Notes under the pieces: generated by a model
Told to the model about the DNA's origin: nothing
Seen by the model: only the letters and a program-made list of their open reading frames with translations
Database searches by the model: none
Assembly: GCA_009784995.1 (NCBI GenBank)
Contig: WQXE01000024.1
Location: 1-18,099 of the forward strand
Source of the DNA: Treponema sp.
GTDB lineage: Bacteria > Spirochaetota > Spirochaetia > Treponematales > Breznakiellaceae
Direction of reading: 5' to 3'
DNA: 18,099 bases
Made by a program: the position numbers and the translations under genes
In this document: one piece after another, positions 7,085 through 14,133 of the stretch
Layout: each line of letters starts with the position of its first letter
How positions within the stretch are numbered: position 1 is the stretch's first letter

Positions 7085-7831
7085 TTGAATAAAAGTGAAT
7101 GGGCAAAATTTGATAAATCAAGGAAGAATTTTAAACTATATGTAAACGAATTATCAATTTCCCTTCCTAAATTAAAAAAAATTCAACAGGAATTCGTTAA
7201 CAGCCGATGTGACGGGAAAAACTCAGCTTACACTGTAGAGACACCTGTTGTGTATAACAACGCGTTAGATGAAGTTACAATCGAAGATGAAATAAAGTTG
7301 ATTTTGGTCGCAGATAACCCGGGGCGAAGAGAACAAGCTTCGGAAAACAAACGATACCTTGTGGGACCTTCGGGGAAAATCGCGAAAAAGTTTTTTTTGA
7401 ACAATCCTTCATTGGGAATTGATTATAACAAAAATGTGATTATATTAAATAAAACACCTATTCATTCACCTCGAACAATCGAACTTAAAGAACTTTGCCG
7501 TATGGATAATAAATTAATAACCGCGTTGGAAGAATCGCAAAAGTTTATGGCGCGGCTTTTACTTGAATTCCATCAGATACTTTGCTGTCCAGTCTGGATA
7601 ACTGGTTATTCGGAAATGAAAAAAAACGGCATTTTTGAAGTTTACACAGAAGAATTAAAAAATTTATATTTAAAAAACATAAAAGAATATAAACAAATTT
7701 TCTTTTATCGTCATTTTTCAATGAATCAGTTTACAATCGATTTAAAACAACAAACACTGTCAAATGAAAACAGCGCCGAAACGCTTAAACGAATCGGCGC
7801 CGCTTACAAAAAAAGAATATTGGAAAATTAA
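7085..7831 (+). CDS. Divergent uracil-DNA glycosylase superfamily protein
   Basis: Encodes 248 residues from a TTG start, the only start with a ribosome binding site (AGAGG at 7071-7075). Three features recall the UDG superfamily: ADNPGRREQ (residues 76-84), like the GxxPG water-activating loop; RYLVGPSGKIAKKFF (90-104), like the F-V-G-x-[AS]-G segment; and RHFSMNQ (209-215), like the H-P-S-x-x-x DNA-intercalation loop. NVIILNKTPIHSP (117-129) fits the conserved N-x-[VI]-K strand between them. UDGs excise uracil from DNA in base-excision repair. Here the order and spacing fit, but His-Pro-Ser is His-Phe-Ser and the Fe-S cysteine pattern of families 4/5 is not obvious. An alternative role in another base or nucleotide reaction is possible. 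The stop codon lies 3 bp from that of the convergent gene. Confidence 0.55.
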   Translation: MNKSEWAKFDKSRKNFKLYVNELSISLPKLKKIQQEFVNSRCDGKNSAYTVETPVVYNNALDEVTIEDEIKLILVADNPGRREQASENKRYLVGPSGKIAKKFFLNNPSLGIDYNKNVIILNKTPIHSPRTIELKELCRMDNKLITALEESQKFMARLLLEFHQILCCPVWITGYSEMKKNGIFEVYTEELKNLYLKNIKEYKQIFFYRHFSMNQFTIDLKQQTLSNENSAETLKRIGAAYKKRILEN

Positions 7832-7834
7832 TTA

Positions 7835-8746
7835 TTAAAGCGCGGCTTTGGGTAAAACAACGCGAAAACCAATATTGTACATTGTGCTTGATGGAAAGAA
7901 AGAACCGCGAATAGCGGAACGCATATGCTGGCTTTCATTCATAAAAGCTCCGCCCCGGCTGGTACGCCCTATTCCTGAATTTGGTCCTGTAGGATCTGTC
8001 AGGTTATCGCCGGTATACGGCGCGTACCAATCATAACACCACTCCCATACATTACCATGTATATCAAATAAACCCCAGGGATTTGGTCTTTTTAAACCAA
8101 CCTGACGGGTTTTATCGCCTTCATTACCATTAAACCACGCGTATTCTCCAATAACATCGGCATTATCGCCAAAAAACCACATTGTACTTGATCCGGCGCG
8201 GCACGCGTATTCCCACTGCGCTTCTGTAGGCAGTCTATAACCGTTAGCTGAAATATCAGTTGTTACAAGCCATTTTTGAATATCATGTTCCATATTATTA
8301 TTTACATCAGATCCGTAGGTTTTATCGATTATATAAAAAGGTTTTAAACCTTTCATTTCGCTTAACGCGTTACAAAACTCAATCGCTTCATACCAGCTTA
8401 CAGTTTCTACAGGTCGTAAAGCGTCTGTTTCTCCTAAAGCGCGTACCTGACCGTTAGCGGCAGTATGAAAACTCGGATTTATTTTCATAACCTTGTTATA
8501 TACTTCCTGAGTTATCAAATACTTACTCATGTAAAAACCGCTTAAAGTAATTTGGCGCCGCGGTCTTTCAAAATTAAACCAGGCTTCTTCCATATGTTCG
8601 GTTTCACTTTCCGGGCTGCCCATTAAAAATGTTCCGCCTTCTATCCAAACCATATCTATATCAGGCGGCGAATCACATGCTGTCATAGTAAATCCAAATA
8701 CCAAAATAATAGTAAAAATAAATAAAGATTTTATTTTATTTTTCAT
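7835..8746 (-). CDS. SUMF1/FGE-fold lipoprotein
   Basis: Encodes 303 residues from ATG at 8746, preceded by AAGGAG at a good distance; the frame extends to 8767 but without a site. A Lys-rich start, hydrophobic stretch and TMTAC box (Cys near residue 24) indicate a lipoprotein signal. The mature part is a formylglycine-generating-enzyme/sulfatase-modifying-factor domain: MVWIEGGTFLMGS, ITLSGFYMSKYLITQEVYNK, PVETVSWYEAIEFCN, YRLPTEAQWEYACRAG, DIHGNVWEWCYDWY, SRGGAF and a closing IGFRVV. True FGEs carry catalytic cysteines after the RGGS segment; here that segment reads RGGAFMNESQHMRSAIRG with no Cys, so sulfatase-activating oxidase activity is unlikely and a binding or structural surface role is more plausible. 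It lies 74 bp downstream of uridine phosphorylase on the same strand; a functional link is not evident. Confidence 0.85.
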   Translation of the reverse strand: MKNKIKSLFIFTIILVFGFTMTACDSPPDIDMVWIEGGTFLMGSPESETEHMEEAWFNFERPRRQITLSGFYMSKYLITQEVYNKVMKINPSFHTAANGQVRALGETDALRPVETVSWYEAIEFCNALSEMKGLKPFYIIDKTYGSDVNNNMEHDIQKWLVTTDISANGYRLPTEAQWEYACRAGSSTMWFFGDNADVIGEYAWFNGNEGDKTRQVGLKRPNPWGLFDIHGNVWEWCYDWYAPYTGDNLTDPTGPNSGIGRTSRGGAFMNESQHMRSAIRGSFFPSSTMYNIGFRVVLPKAAL

Positions 8747-8820
8747 TTTTCGCTCCTTATAATGCAAATAAATAACCGCTTATTTTAATAGTCAGCGATT
8801 TTGATCTTCATTTTAGTAAT

Positions 8821-9570
8821 TTATTCTTTTTCAATCAATATCCGCACGGCTTGTATCGCTGTTTTTATCGCGGCTTCCGTGTCATGACAATGGGGGTTGC
8901 TCATCCCGGCTTTTTCGCGTTCCTGGTTCCAAACAACATTTAAAACACAACCCGCGCGGGCTCCGAGTATCTGGCTTACAATGTAAAGGGACGCGCTTTC
9001 CATCTCGGAAGCGAGGCAACCCGCTTTTAACCAGGCTTCCCATTTATCATTTAATTCAAAACCGGCGGGCATACGATTCGGGCTGTGCTGTCCGTAAAAA
9101 GAATCCTTACACTGGACAATACCGGCATGCCATTTTTGTTCCAATTTTTTCGCGGCTTCTACAAGCGCGTTTGTAACTTCCAGGCTGGCAACGGCGGGAA
9201 ATTCAATGGGTACATATTCGCGAGTTGTTCCTTCCTGACGTATCGCGCCTGTAGCGATTACCACATCTCCGCCGGTTACAGGAAGCGCCATACCGCCGCA
9301 TGTACCGACTCTGATAAAATTTTGTATACCTGTCGCGTAAAGTTCTTCTATGGCTATGGCGGTTGAAGGTCCACCCATACCTGTGGAAATAACCATGACG
9401 GTTTTTCCCGCTATTTCACCAAGCCATGTAGTATACTCGCGGTTTTGGCAAAAAAAACGCGGGTTATCAAGAAAAGAAGCGATTTTTTCTACGCGTCCGG
9501 GATCTCCCGGCAAAATCGCGTACTTCGCTTTATGACTGCTATCAAAACCTATGTGATATTGTTTTTCCAT
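8821..9570 (-). CDS. udp: Uridine phosphorylase
   Basis: Encodes 249 residues, close to the ~253 of E. coli Udp. It catalyses reversible phosphorolysis of uridine to uracil and ribose-1-phosphate in the cytoplasm (pyrimidine salvage). Family marks: LPGDPGRV (20-27, phosphate site), STGMGGPS (62-69), RVGTCGG (87-93), DSFYGQ (156-161) and EMESASLY (189-196), the Glu-Met-Glu ribose-binding element of the NP-I family. The Arg/Gln uracil-binding region at ~153-168 looks Udp-like, rather than purine nucleoside phosphorylase-like, but substrate range within NP-I is not certain. GGAGG lies immediately upstream of the ATG. It starts 23 bp after the stop of the nucleoside-type ABC ATPase on the same strand, consistent with an operon for nucleoside uptake and cleavage. 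Confidence 0.85.
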   Translation of the reverse strand: MEKQYHIGFDSSHKAKYAILPGDPGRVEKIASFLDNPRFFCQNREYTTWLGEIAGKTVMVISTGMGGPSTAIAIEELYATGIQNFIRVGTCGGMALPVTGGDVVIATGAIRQEGTTREYVPIEFPAVASLEVTNALVEAAKKLEQKWHAGIVQCKDSFYGQHSPNRMPAGFELNDKWEAWLKAGCLASEMESASLYIVSQILGARAGCVLNVVWNQEREKAGMSNPHCHDTEAAIKTAIQAVRILIEKE

Positions 9571-9593
9571 TTTTTCCTCCGTATAAATTATAA

Positions 9594-11111
9594 TTACGCG
9601 GCGTCCTGTTTTTTAACACCTGACATGAAAAGACCCAAATCCTGATAAGTGACTTCTTTTGGATATACATCGGCGACTATTTTACCTTCGTATATCACAA
9701 GTATTCTGTCGCTAACATCCATTACTTCATCAAGTTCAAGCGAAACTAAAAGCACTCCTTTACCCATATCGCGCTGGGTTATAAGCTGCTTATTGATATA
9801 TTCACAAGCGCCTACATCAAGCCCTCTTGTCGGTTGAACCGCTACAATCAAATCGGTATCTCTTGATATTTCGCGCGCGATAATCGCCTTTTGCTGATTG
9901 CCGCCGGACATATTACGCGTAATTGTACGCGCTCCGTGTCCGCTGCGGATATCAAAAGAATCGATTAAACCCTGCGCGTATTTATAAATTTCATTAAATT
10001 TTAAAAAACCGTTTTTCTGAAACCGCGGAGTAAAATATTTTTGAAGTACAAGGTTATAGGCAAGATTATAATCTAATACTAATCCGTGTTTATGCCTGTC
10101 TTCTGGAATATGAGCAAACGCCCTTGAGCGAATGTCGTTATGCGAAATTTCATTTCCTCCAAGAAAAATATGTCCGCTGTTTTTCTCCAGCATCCCGGCG
10201 AGAGCGAGAACTAATTCCTGCTGACCATTTCCGTCAATCCCCGCGATACAGACAATTTCTCCCGAGCGAACTTCAAAACTAACATTGTTTACAAGCGCTT
10301 TACTGTGTATTTTACTTTTTACGGTAAGGTTTTCTACTTTAAGAATCGTATGCCCGGGCTTTTTATCTTTTTTTTCTACAGAAAGATTTACTTTTCTTCC
10401 TACCATCATTTCCGACAGTTCTTCTTTTGAAACAGAAGCTACATCAACTGTTCCTATACATTTCCCTTTTCTTAAAACAGTACATCTGTCCGCGATACTT
10501 TTTATTTCATCAAGTTTGTGCGTAATAAATAAAATAGACTTGCCTTCTTTTACCAGGTTTTTCATTATTCGTAATAATTCTTCTATTTCCTGAGGAGTTA
10601 AAACAGCGGTAGGTTCGTCAAAGATTAAAATTTCATTTTCCCTGTAAAGCATTTTAAGGATTTCAACACGCTGCTGCATTCCGACTGTTATATCACTAAC
10701 AAGAGAGTCGGTCTTAATTTCCAGTTTATAATGTTTTGATAATTCCATTACCTGTTTGCGAGCGCTGTCAAGTTTTAAAATTCCGTACTTTACTGTTTCC
10801 GCGCCCAGTATAATATTTTCCAAAACCGAAAGATTATGCACAAGTTTAAAATGCTGATGAACCATGCCAATCCCCAGCTTTCTCGCGTCATTAGGTCCGT
10901 TAACGCGAACCACTTTTCCGTTTTTTTTAATCGCGCCTTTTTCCGCCTGATAAAGTCCAAAAAGAATGCTCATAAGAGTGGATTTTCCGGCTCCGTTTTC
11001 ACCTAACAAAGCGTGAATTTCGCCTTTTTTAAGCTGAAGTGTAATATTATCGTTCGCGACTATGCCGGGAAATACTTTTGTAATCCCGGCCATTTCTATA
11101 AGAAAATCCAT
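9594..11111 (-). CDS. Nucleoside/simple-sugar ABC transporter duplex ATPase (NupO/YufO-like)
   Basis: Encodes 505 residues with two ATP-binding domains, the layout of sugar/nucleoside (CUT2-like, NupO/YufO) ATPases. Domain 1 has Walker A GENGAGKST (37-45), HQHF in the Q-loop and a Walker B ending LIFDEP; its signature is degenerate (DITVGMQQRVEIL). Domain 2 has a degenerate Walker A (GIDGNGQQE), a good signature (MSGGNQQKAI) and AVQPTRGLDVGA. This asymmetry is normal for the family. It would energise import of nucleosides through two membrane subunits fed by a Bmp-type lipoprotein, yet none of these partners is encoded in the window. The downstream gene is uridine phosphorylase, supporting nucleoside rather than sugar. 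It is divergently transcribed from the TPP-riboswitch operon and shares its 350-bp intergenic region. Confidence 0.87.
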   Translation of the reverse strand: MDFLIEMAGITKVFPGIVANDNITLQLKKGEIHALLGENGAGKSTLMSILFGLYQAEKGAIKKNGKVVRVNGPNDARKLGIGMVHQHFKLVHNLSVLENIILGAETVKYGILKLDSARKQVMELSKHYKLEIKTDSLVSDITVGMQQRVEILKMLYRENEILIFDEPTAVLTPQEIEELLRIMKNLVKEGKSILFITHKLDEIKSIADRCTVLRKGKCIGTVDVASVSKEELSEMMVGRKVNLSVEKKDKKPGHTILKVENLTVKSKIHSKALVNNVSFEVRSGEIVCIAGIDGNGQQELVLALAGMLEKNSGHIFLGGNEISHNDIRSRAFAHIPEDRHKHGLVLDYNLAYNLVLQKYFTPRFQKNGFLKFNEIYKYAQGLIDSFDIRSGHGARTITRNMSGGNQQKAIIAREISRDTDLIVAVQPTRGLDVGACEYINKQLITQRDMGKGVLLVSLELDEVMDVSDRILVIYEGKIVADVYPKEVTYQDLGLFMSGVKKQDAA

Positions 11112-11146
11112 GAATTATTTCCACGATATATTTAAAAATAATAATA

Positions 11147-11168
11147 GTCAATGGCTATAACCATTGAC
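11147..11168. promoter_or_regulatory. Perfect inverted repeat between divergent operons
   Basis: GTCAATGG and CCATTGAC form a perfect 8-bp inverted repeat separated by CTATAA. The right arm contains the -35 box (TTGACA) of the thiamin operon. The left arm, read on the minus strand, gives TTGACT, usable as a -35 for the ABC ATPase gene, although its -10 partners there (TATCGT at 17 bp or TATATC at 15 bp) are weak. It may be an operator, or simply two mirrored promoters. Confidence 0.5.
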
Positions 11169-11192
11169 ATTTATTTAAAAAAATGAAATAAT
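11164..11192 (+). promoter_or_regulatory. Sigma-70-type promoter of the thiamin operon
   Basis: TTGACA (11164-11169, perfect -35) is followed by a 17-bp spacer and AATAAT (11187-11192, 5 of 6 to the -10 consensus). Transcription would begin near 11199, directly in front of the riboswitch, which is the expected arrangement. Confidence 0.65.
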
Positions 11193-11195
11193 CAT

Positions 11196-11377
11196 AAAAT
11201 AATCGGGGTGCTGATAAATATCGGCTGAGATTGAGCCGGCAGTTTTACTGTCAAAGGCTCGGAACCCTTGTCCAGCACCTAGTTTTGTAAAGATAGAATG
11301 TTTAAAAAATATTCTTTATTCAAAACTAGATGCTGGATGAACCTGATCCGGATAATACCGGCGGAGGGAAATGTTTA
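11196..11377 (+). ncRNA. TPP riboswitch (THI element) with an added long hairpin
   Basis: Conserved thi-box blocks appear in order: CGGGGTGC (11204-11211), GGCTGAGA (11223-11230, pyrimidine-sensing loop), ACCC (11264-11267, pairs with GGGGT as P2), and the block from GAACCTGATC through CCGGATAATACCGG to GCGGAGGGAA (11339-11370), the pyrophosphate-sensing arm with a CCGG/CCGG P5. Between GGCTGAGA and ACCC is a P3a-like hairpin (GAGCC/GGCTC). Between ACCC and GAACC, usually a few bases, lies a ~70-nt insertion folding as a 16-bp hairpin with one mismatch (11272-11287 against 11321-11336). P1 is AT-rich and weak. By family knowledge it senses thiamin pyrophosphate and lowers expression when bound. 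It sits upstream of the thiX-like gene. Confidence 0.95.
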
Positions 11378-11421
11378 TATTATCGCAAGATATAATAGTA
11401 AATATATTATCAGCGTATAAT

Positions 11422-11461
11422 AAAAAACTCCTTCGCGGGGAATCTGTGGAGGAGTTTTTTT
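11422..11461 (+). terminator. Expression-platform hairpin: terminator overlapping the thiX RBS
   Basis: AAAAAACTCCT (11422-11432) pairs perfectly with AGGAGTTTTTT (11450-11460) over a 17-nt loop, followed by one more T. The GC part is short but the T run supports intrinsic termination. The right arm holds the ribosome binding site (GGAGGAG, 11448-11454) of the gene starting at 11462, so the same hairpin would also hide it. TCCTTCGC (11429-11436) can instead pair with GCGGAGGG (11361-11368) of the riboswitch core, a candidate antiterminator. Confidence 0.7.
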
Positions 11462-12208
11462 ATGAGTAAACAAAATTGGCTGCCGTTTATCCCCATAGCC
11501 GCAGTCCTTGCCATTTGGCAGATTGTAAGTGTTAGTGGAATTGTTCCGCCATTTTTACTTCCCGGTCCTTTACAAGTAATATCTGTTTTTGTTTCGGATT
11601 TTTCTCTTCTTATTAAACACCTTTCTTATACATTAATGGAAGCTCTTATAGGCCTTTCACTTGCCGTAATCGCCGCGTTTTTACTCGCGCTTATAATGGA
11701 TTCAAACCAATTTATAAAACAATCAATAACTCCGATTCTTTTGTTAACGCAAACGATTCCTGTCATCGCGATAGCTCCGCTTTTGATTTTATGGATGGGT
11801 TATGGACTTGCTCCAAAAATCGTACTGGTTTTTCTTACATGTTTTTTTCCCGTAACGATCAGTCTTTTAGGAGCGTTCGCATCCGCTGACAATGACGCCT
11901 TGCGTCTTTTGCAGTCTATGGGAGCGAAAAAATGGCAGTTATACCGCTATATAAAAATCCCGCAATCTTTGCCGGCGTTTTTTTCCGGTTTAAAAATCGC
12001 GGCTTCGTATTCGATTATCGGAGCCGTTATCGCCGAATGGCTTGGCGGAGACGCGGGGCTAGGCGTTTACATGATCCGCGTCAGACGTTCCTATTCATTT
12101 GACAAAATGTTCGCGGTTATTATTTTAGTTTCTGTATTAAGTTTATTGTTAATAAAACTTGTTGGTTTAATTGAAAAACGGGCGTTGCCCTATAAAAAAA
12201 TATTCTAG
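11462..12208 (+). CDS. thiX: Thiamin-precursor ABC transporter permease (ThiX-like)
   Basis: Encodes 248 residues, the usual size for SsuC/TauC/ThiX permeases. About six hydrophobic segments are visible, from FIPIAAVLAIWQIV near the start to MFAVIILVSVLSLLLIKL near the end. The EAA-type coupling loop is clear: LLQSMGAKKWQLYRYIKIP (about residues 143-161) with its Gly intact. The family moves small organic molecules across the inner membrane. Here the TPP riboswitch upstream and the ThiY-like lipoprotein downstream point to an HMP-type pyrimidine precursor of thiamin. The start is fixed by GGAGGAG at 11448-11454, which lies inside the regulatory hairpin. The next gene follows after 110 bp occupied by a palindromic repeat. 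Confidence 0.87.
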   Translation: MSKQNWLPFIPIAAVLAIWQIVSVSGIVPPFLLPGPLQVISVFVSDFSLLIKHLSYTLMEALIGLSLAVIAAFLLALIMDSNQFIKQSITPILLLTQTIPVIAIAPLLILWMGYGLAPKIVLVFLTCFFPVTISLLGAFASADNDALRLLQSMGAKKWQLYRYIKIPQSLPAFFSGLKIAASYSIIGAVIAEWLGGDAGLGVYMIRVRRSYSFDKMFAVIILVSVLSLLLIKLVGLIEKRALPYKKIF

Positions 12209-12216
12209 AATTATAT

Positions 12217-12300
12217 CACACGGAGGCACGGGGACACGGAGAAATAAGAAAAGATATTATACTAATCGTATATCTCCGTGCCTTTGTGTCTCCGTGCGAG
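12217..12300. repeat. 8-nt-unit palindromic repeat, complete element
   Basis: The left arm CACACGGA GGCACGGG GACACGGA and the right arm TCTCCGTG CCTTTGTG TCTCCGTG each hold three 8-nt units. The reverse complement of the right arm matches the left at 20 of 26 positions; all differences are G/A exchanges, so many remain pairable as G-U in RNA. The ~30-nt centre is AT-rich. It lies between the thiX- and thiY-like genes and would form a stem in the operon message. Confidence 0.8.
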
Positions 12301-12318
12301 AAAAAACAGGAGTTTTTT

Positions 12319-13281
12319 ATGAAGATGATTAAAACATTGGTGTTAGCTGCCATTGTACTGGGTTTTACCGGATGTAGTAAAGACGATACAATCCGTGTAC
12401 TGCTTGACTGGACGCCGAATACAAACCATACCGGTTTATTTGTCGCGCTGGAAAAAGGCTGGTTTGCCGAAGAAGGTTTAAAAGTGACAATAACTCAGCC
12501 GCCGGAAGACAACGCTCTTATTCTTTTGGCATCGCAAAAGGCGGAGTTCGCGATTTATTTTCAGGACTGGCTTGGTCCCGCGATCGCGAAAGAACGCGAC
12601 GCGCTTCCGGTAACAGCTGTCGCGGCGATTATAAACCATAATACATCCGGAATTATGTCGTTAAAGGAAAGCGGCATTCAAAGACCCGCGGACCTTGGCG
12701 GCAAACGTTACGCGACATGGGACATGCCTGTTGTAACAGCGATTATACGGCGCATTGTAGAAAATGACGGCGGCAATTTTGATTCAATCAGAATGATTCC
12801 CAATTTCGCGACAGATGTTATTTCCGCGTTAAAAACCGATGTTGACGCGATATGGATTTATTACGCGTGGGACGGAATCGCCGCGGAAATCGGCGGAGTT
12901 GAATTTAACTATATTGACATAGGAAAAATCGACAGCACTCTGGATTATTACACACCTGTACTATTAACAAATACAAATTGGGCGGCATCCAATCCGGAAA
13001 CAACAAGAAAGTTTTTATCGGCGGCAAGCAGAGGTTATTATTACGCGATAGAAAATCCGCTGGAAGCCGCGGAAATTCTTTTAAAATACGCGCCTGAACT
13101 TGACAGGCAGCTTGTTATTCAAAGCCAAATTTATTTACAATCACAATACAAGGCAGATTCAAAGCGCTGGGGAGAAATTGATCCGCAAAGATGGAGCAGT
13201 TTTTTTTCATGGATGTACGAACAGGGGCTTTTGGAAACAAACATTGGTCAAGGCGGCTTTACGAATGAGTATTTACCTTAA
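12319..13281 (+). CDS. thiY: Thiamin-precursor-binding lipoprotein (ThiY/NMT1-like)
   Basis: Encodes 320 residues. ATG at 12319 follows CAGGAG with a 6-nt gap; an earlier in-frame ATG at 12286 lies inside the palindromic repeat and has no site. The signal is MKMIKTLVLAAIVLGFTGC, with lipidated Cys19. The mature protein begins with the NMT1/THI5-like signature DWTPNTNHTGLFVALEKGWF (about 30-49), and continues with FQDWLGPAIA, RPADLGGKRYATWDMP and YYAWDG, the usual periplasmic-binding fold of the group. Known relatives bind formylaminopyrimidine or HMP-type thiamin precursors; the exact ligand is inferred from the TPP riboswitch at the head of the operon. It would capture ligand outside the inner membrane and pass it to the permease encoded just upstream. 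Confidence 0.9.
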   Translation: MKMIKTLVLAAIVLGFTGCSKDDTIRVLLDWTPNTNHTGLFVALEKGWFAEEGLKVTITQPPEDNALILLASQKAEFAIYFQDWLGPAIAKERDALPVTAVAAIINHNTSGIMSLKESGIQRPADLGGKRYATWDMPVVTAIIRRIVENDGGNFDSIRMIPNFATDVISALKTDVDAIWIYYAWDGIAAEIGGVEFNYIDIGKIDSTLDYYTPVLLTNTNWAASNPETTRKFLSAASRGYYYAIENPLEAAEILLKYAPELDRQLVIQSQIYLQSQYKADSKRWGEIDPQRWSSFFSWMYEQGLLETNIGQGGFTNEYLP

Positions 13282-13292
13282 TTTAAAAGAGG

Positions 13293-13375
13293 TTCTCGCA
13301 AAGGCGCAAAGGCGCAAAGTTTTTATTATTAATTTTATTTTTACACTCTGCGTCTCTGCGTCTCTGCGAGAGGAA
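13293..13375. repeat. 8-nt-unit palindromic repeat, complete element carrying thiZ RBS
   Basis: Left arm TCTCGCAAAGGCGCAAAGGC plus GCAAAG (unit GCAAAGGC) and right arm CTCTGCGT CTCTGCGT CTCTGCGA. The reverse complement of the right arm matches the left at 21 of 26 positions, every mismatch a G/A exchange. The centre is AT-rich. The right end GAGAGG (13368-13373) is the ribosome binding site of the ATPase gene starting at 13378. It is built like the element at 12217-12300 but with a different unit. Confidence 0.82.
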
Positions 13376-13377
13376 TT

Positions 13378-14133
13378 ATGGTGAAAATTTTTTATTGTGA
13401 AGAAATAACCAAGAATTATAATGGCGAGGCTGTTGTTCAGGACATCAATCTGGAATTAAACGAAGGCGGATTTATTTCGCTTGTCGGCGCTTCCGGTGTA
13501 GGTAAAACAACTTTATTTAATGTGCTTTCTGGAGTTGATAAACCCGATAACGGCAAAGTATTTTTAAACAACAAAGACATTACGGGTTTAAGCGGTAAAG
13601 TAAGTTATATGCTGCAAAAAGATTTACTGCTTGAATACCGTACTGTTTTGGATAATGTGATTCTTCCTCTTTTAATAAACGGAGAAAAGAAAAATACCGC
13701 GAGATTAAAAGCGGCAGAATATTTTCCGATGTTTGGGCTTTGTGGTTATGAAAAAAAATATCCGAATGAACTGTCAGGCGGGATGCGCCAAAGAGCCGCT
13801 CTGCTTAGAACTTGCCTTGCCGCGAATAATGTTATCCTGCTTGATGAGCCATTTTCCTCGCTAGACGCTATAACGCGCCGAAAGATGCATTCATGGTACT
13901 TGGAAATCACAGAGTTAATGAAAATATCTACCATATTTATAACCCATGATGTTGAAGAAGCGCTGACATTATCCGACACAGTATATATAATGAACGGTAA
14001 ACCCGGTAAAATAACCTATAAGATCGATGTAAAACCCGCAAGATCCCGTGATATAGGTTTTATAACATCGAAAGAATTTGCCGAACAAAAACTTTTTATA
14101 TTAAAAGCAATTGAAGATAAAAATGATTCTTGA
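13378..14133 (+). CDS. thiZ: Thiamin-precursor ABC transporter ATPase (ThiZ-like)
   Basis: Encodes 251 residues, a single nucleotide-binding domain of the SsuB/TauB/ThiZ type. Walker A GASGVGKTT (37-45), Q-loop at MLQKD (78-82), signature LSGGMRQ (132-138), Walker B VILLDEP (152-158), D-loop SSLDA, and switch His190 in ITHD are all present, so it should hydrolyse ATP. It completes the permease-lipoprotein-ATPase operon headed by the TPP riboswitch. The ribosome binding site GAGAGG belongs to the palindromic repeat in front of it and leaves only 4 nt to the ATG at 13378; the adjacent in-frame GTG at 13381 has a more usual 7-nt spacing and could be the real start. Confidence 0.88.
   Translation: MVKIFYCEEITKNYNGEAVVQDINLELNEGGFISLVGASGVGKTTLFNVLSGVDKPDNGKVFLNNKDITGLSGKVSYMLQKDLLLEYRTVLDNVILPLLINGEKKNTARLKAAEYFPMFGLCGYEKKYPNELSGGMRQRAALLRTCLAANNVILLDEPFSSLDAITRRKMHSWYLEITELMKISTIFITHDVEEALTLSDTVYIMNGKPGKITYKIDVKPARSRDIGFITSKEFAEQKLFILKAIEDKNDS

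Noticed and set aside
7825..7840. Shared bidirectional terminator between the convergent genes
   Set aside because: Stop codons are 3 bp apart and no GC-rich hairpin with a T run is visible.
8747..8820. Terminator between uridine phosphorylase and the SUMF1-fold gene (AAATAA/TTATTT around 8768-8783)
   Set aside because: The stem is AT-only and lacks a proper T run on the transcribed strand.
12286..12318. Upstream ATG extending the ThiY-like protein by 11 residues
   Set aside because: It lies in the right arm of the palindromic repeat and would put residues in front of a well-formed lipoprotein signal; CAGGAG supports 12319.
13100..13384. Plus-strand frame spanning the end of thiY and the repeat
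   Set aside because: Wrong-frame shadow of the ThiY-like gene running on through the palindrome.
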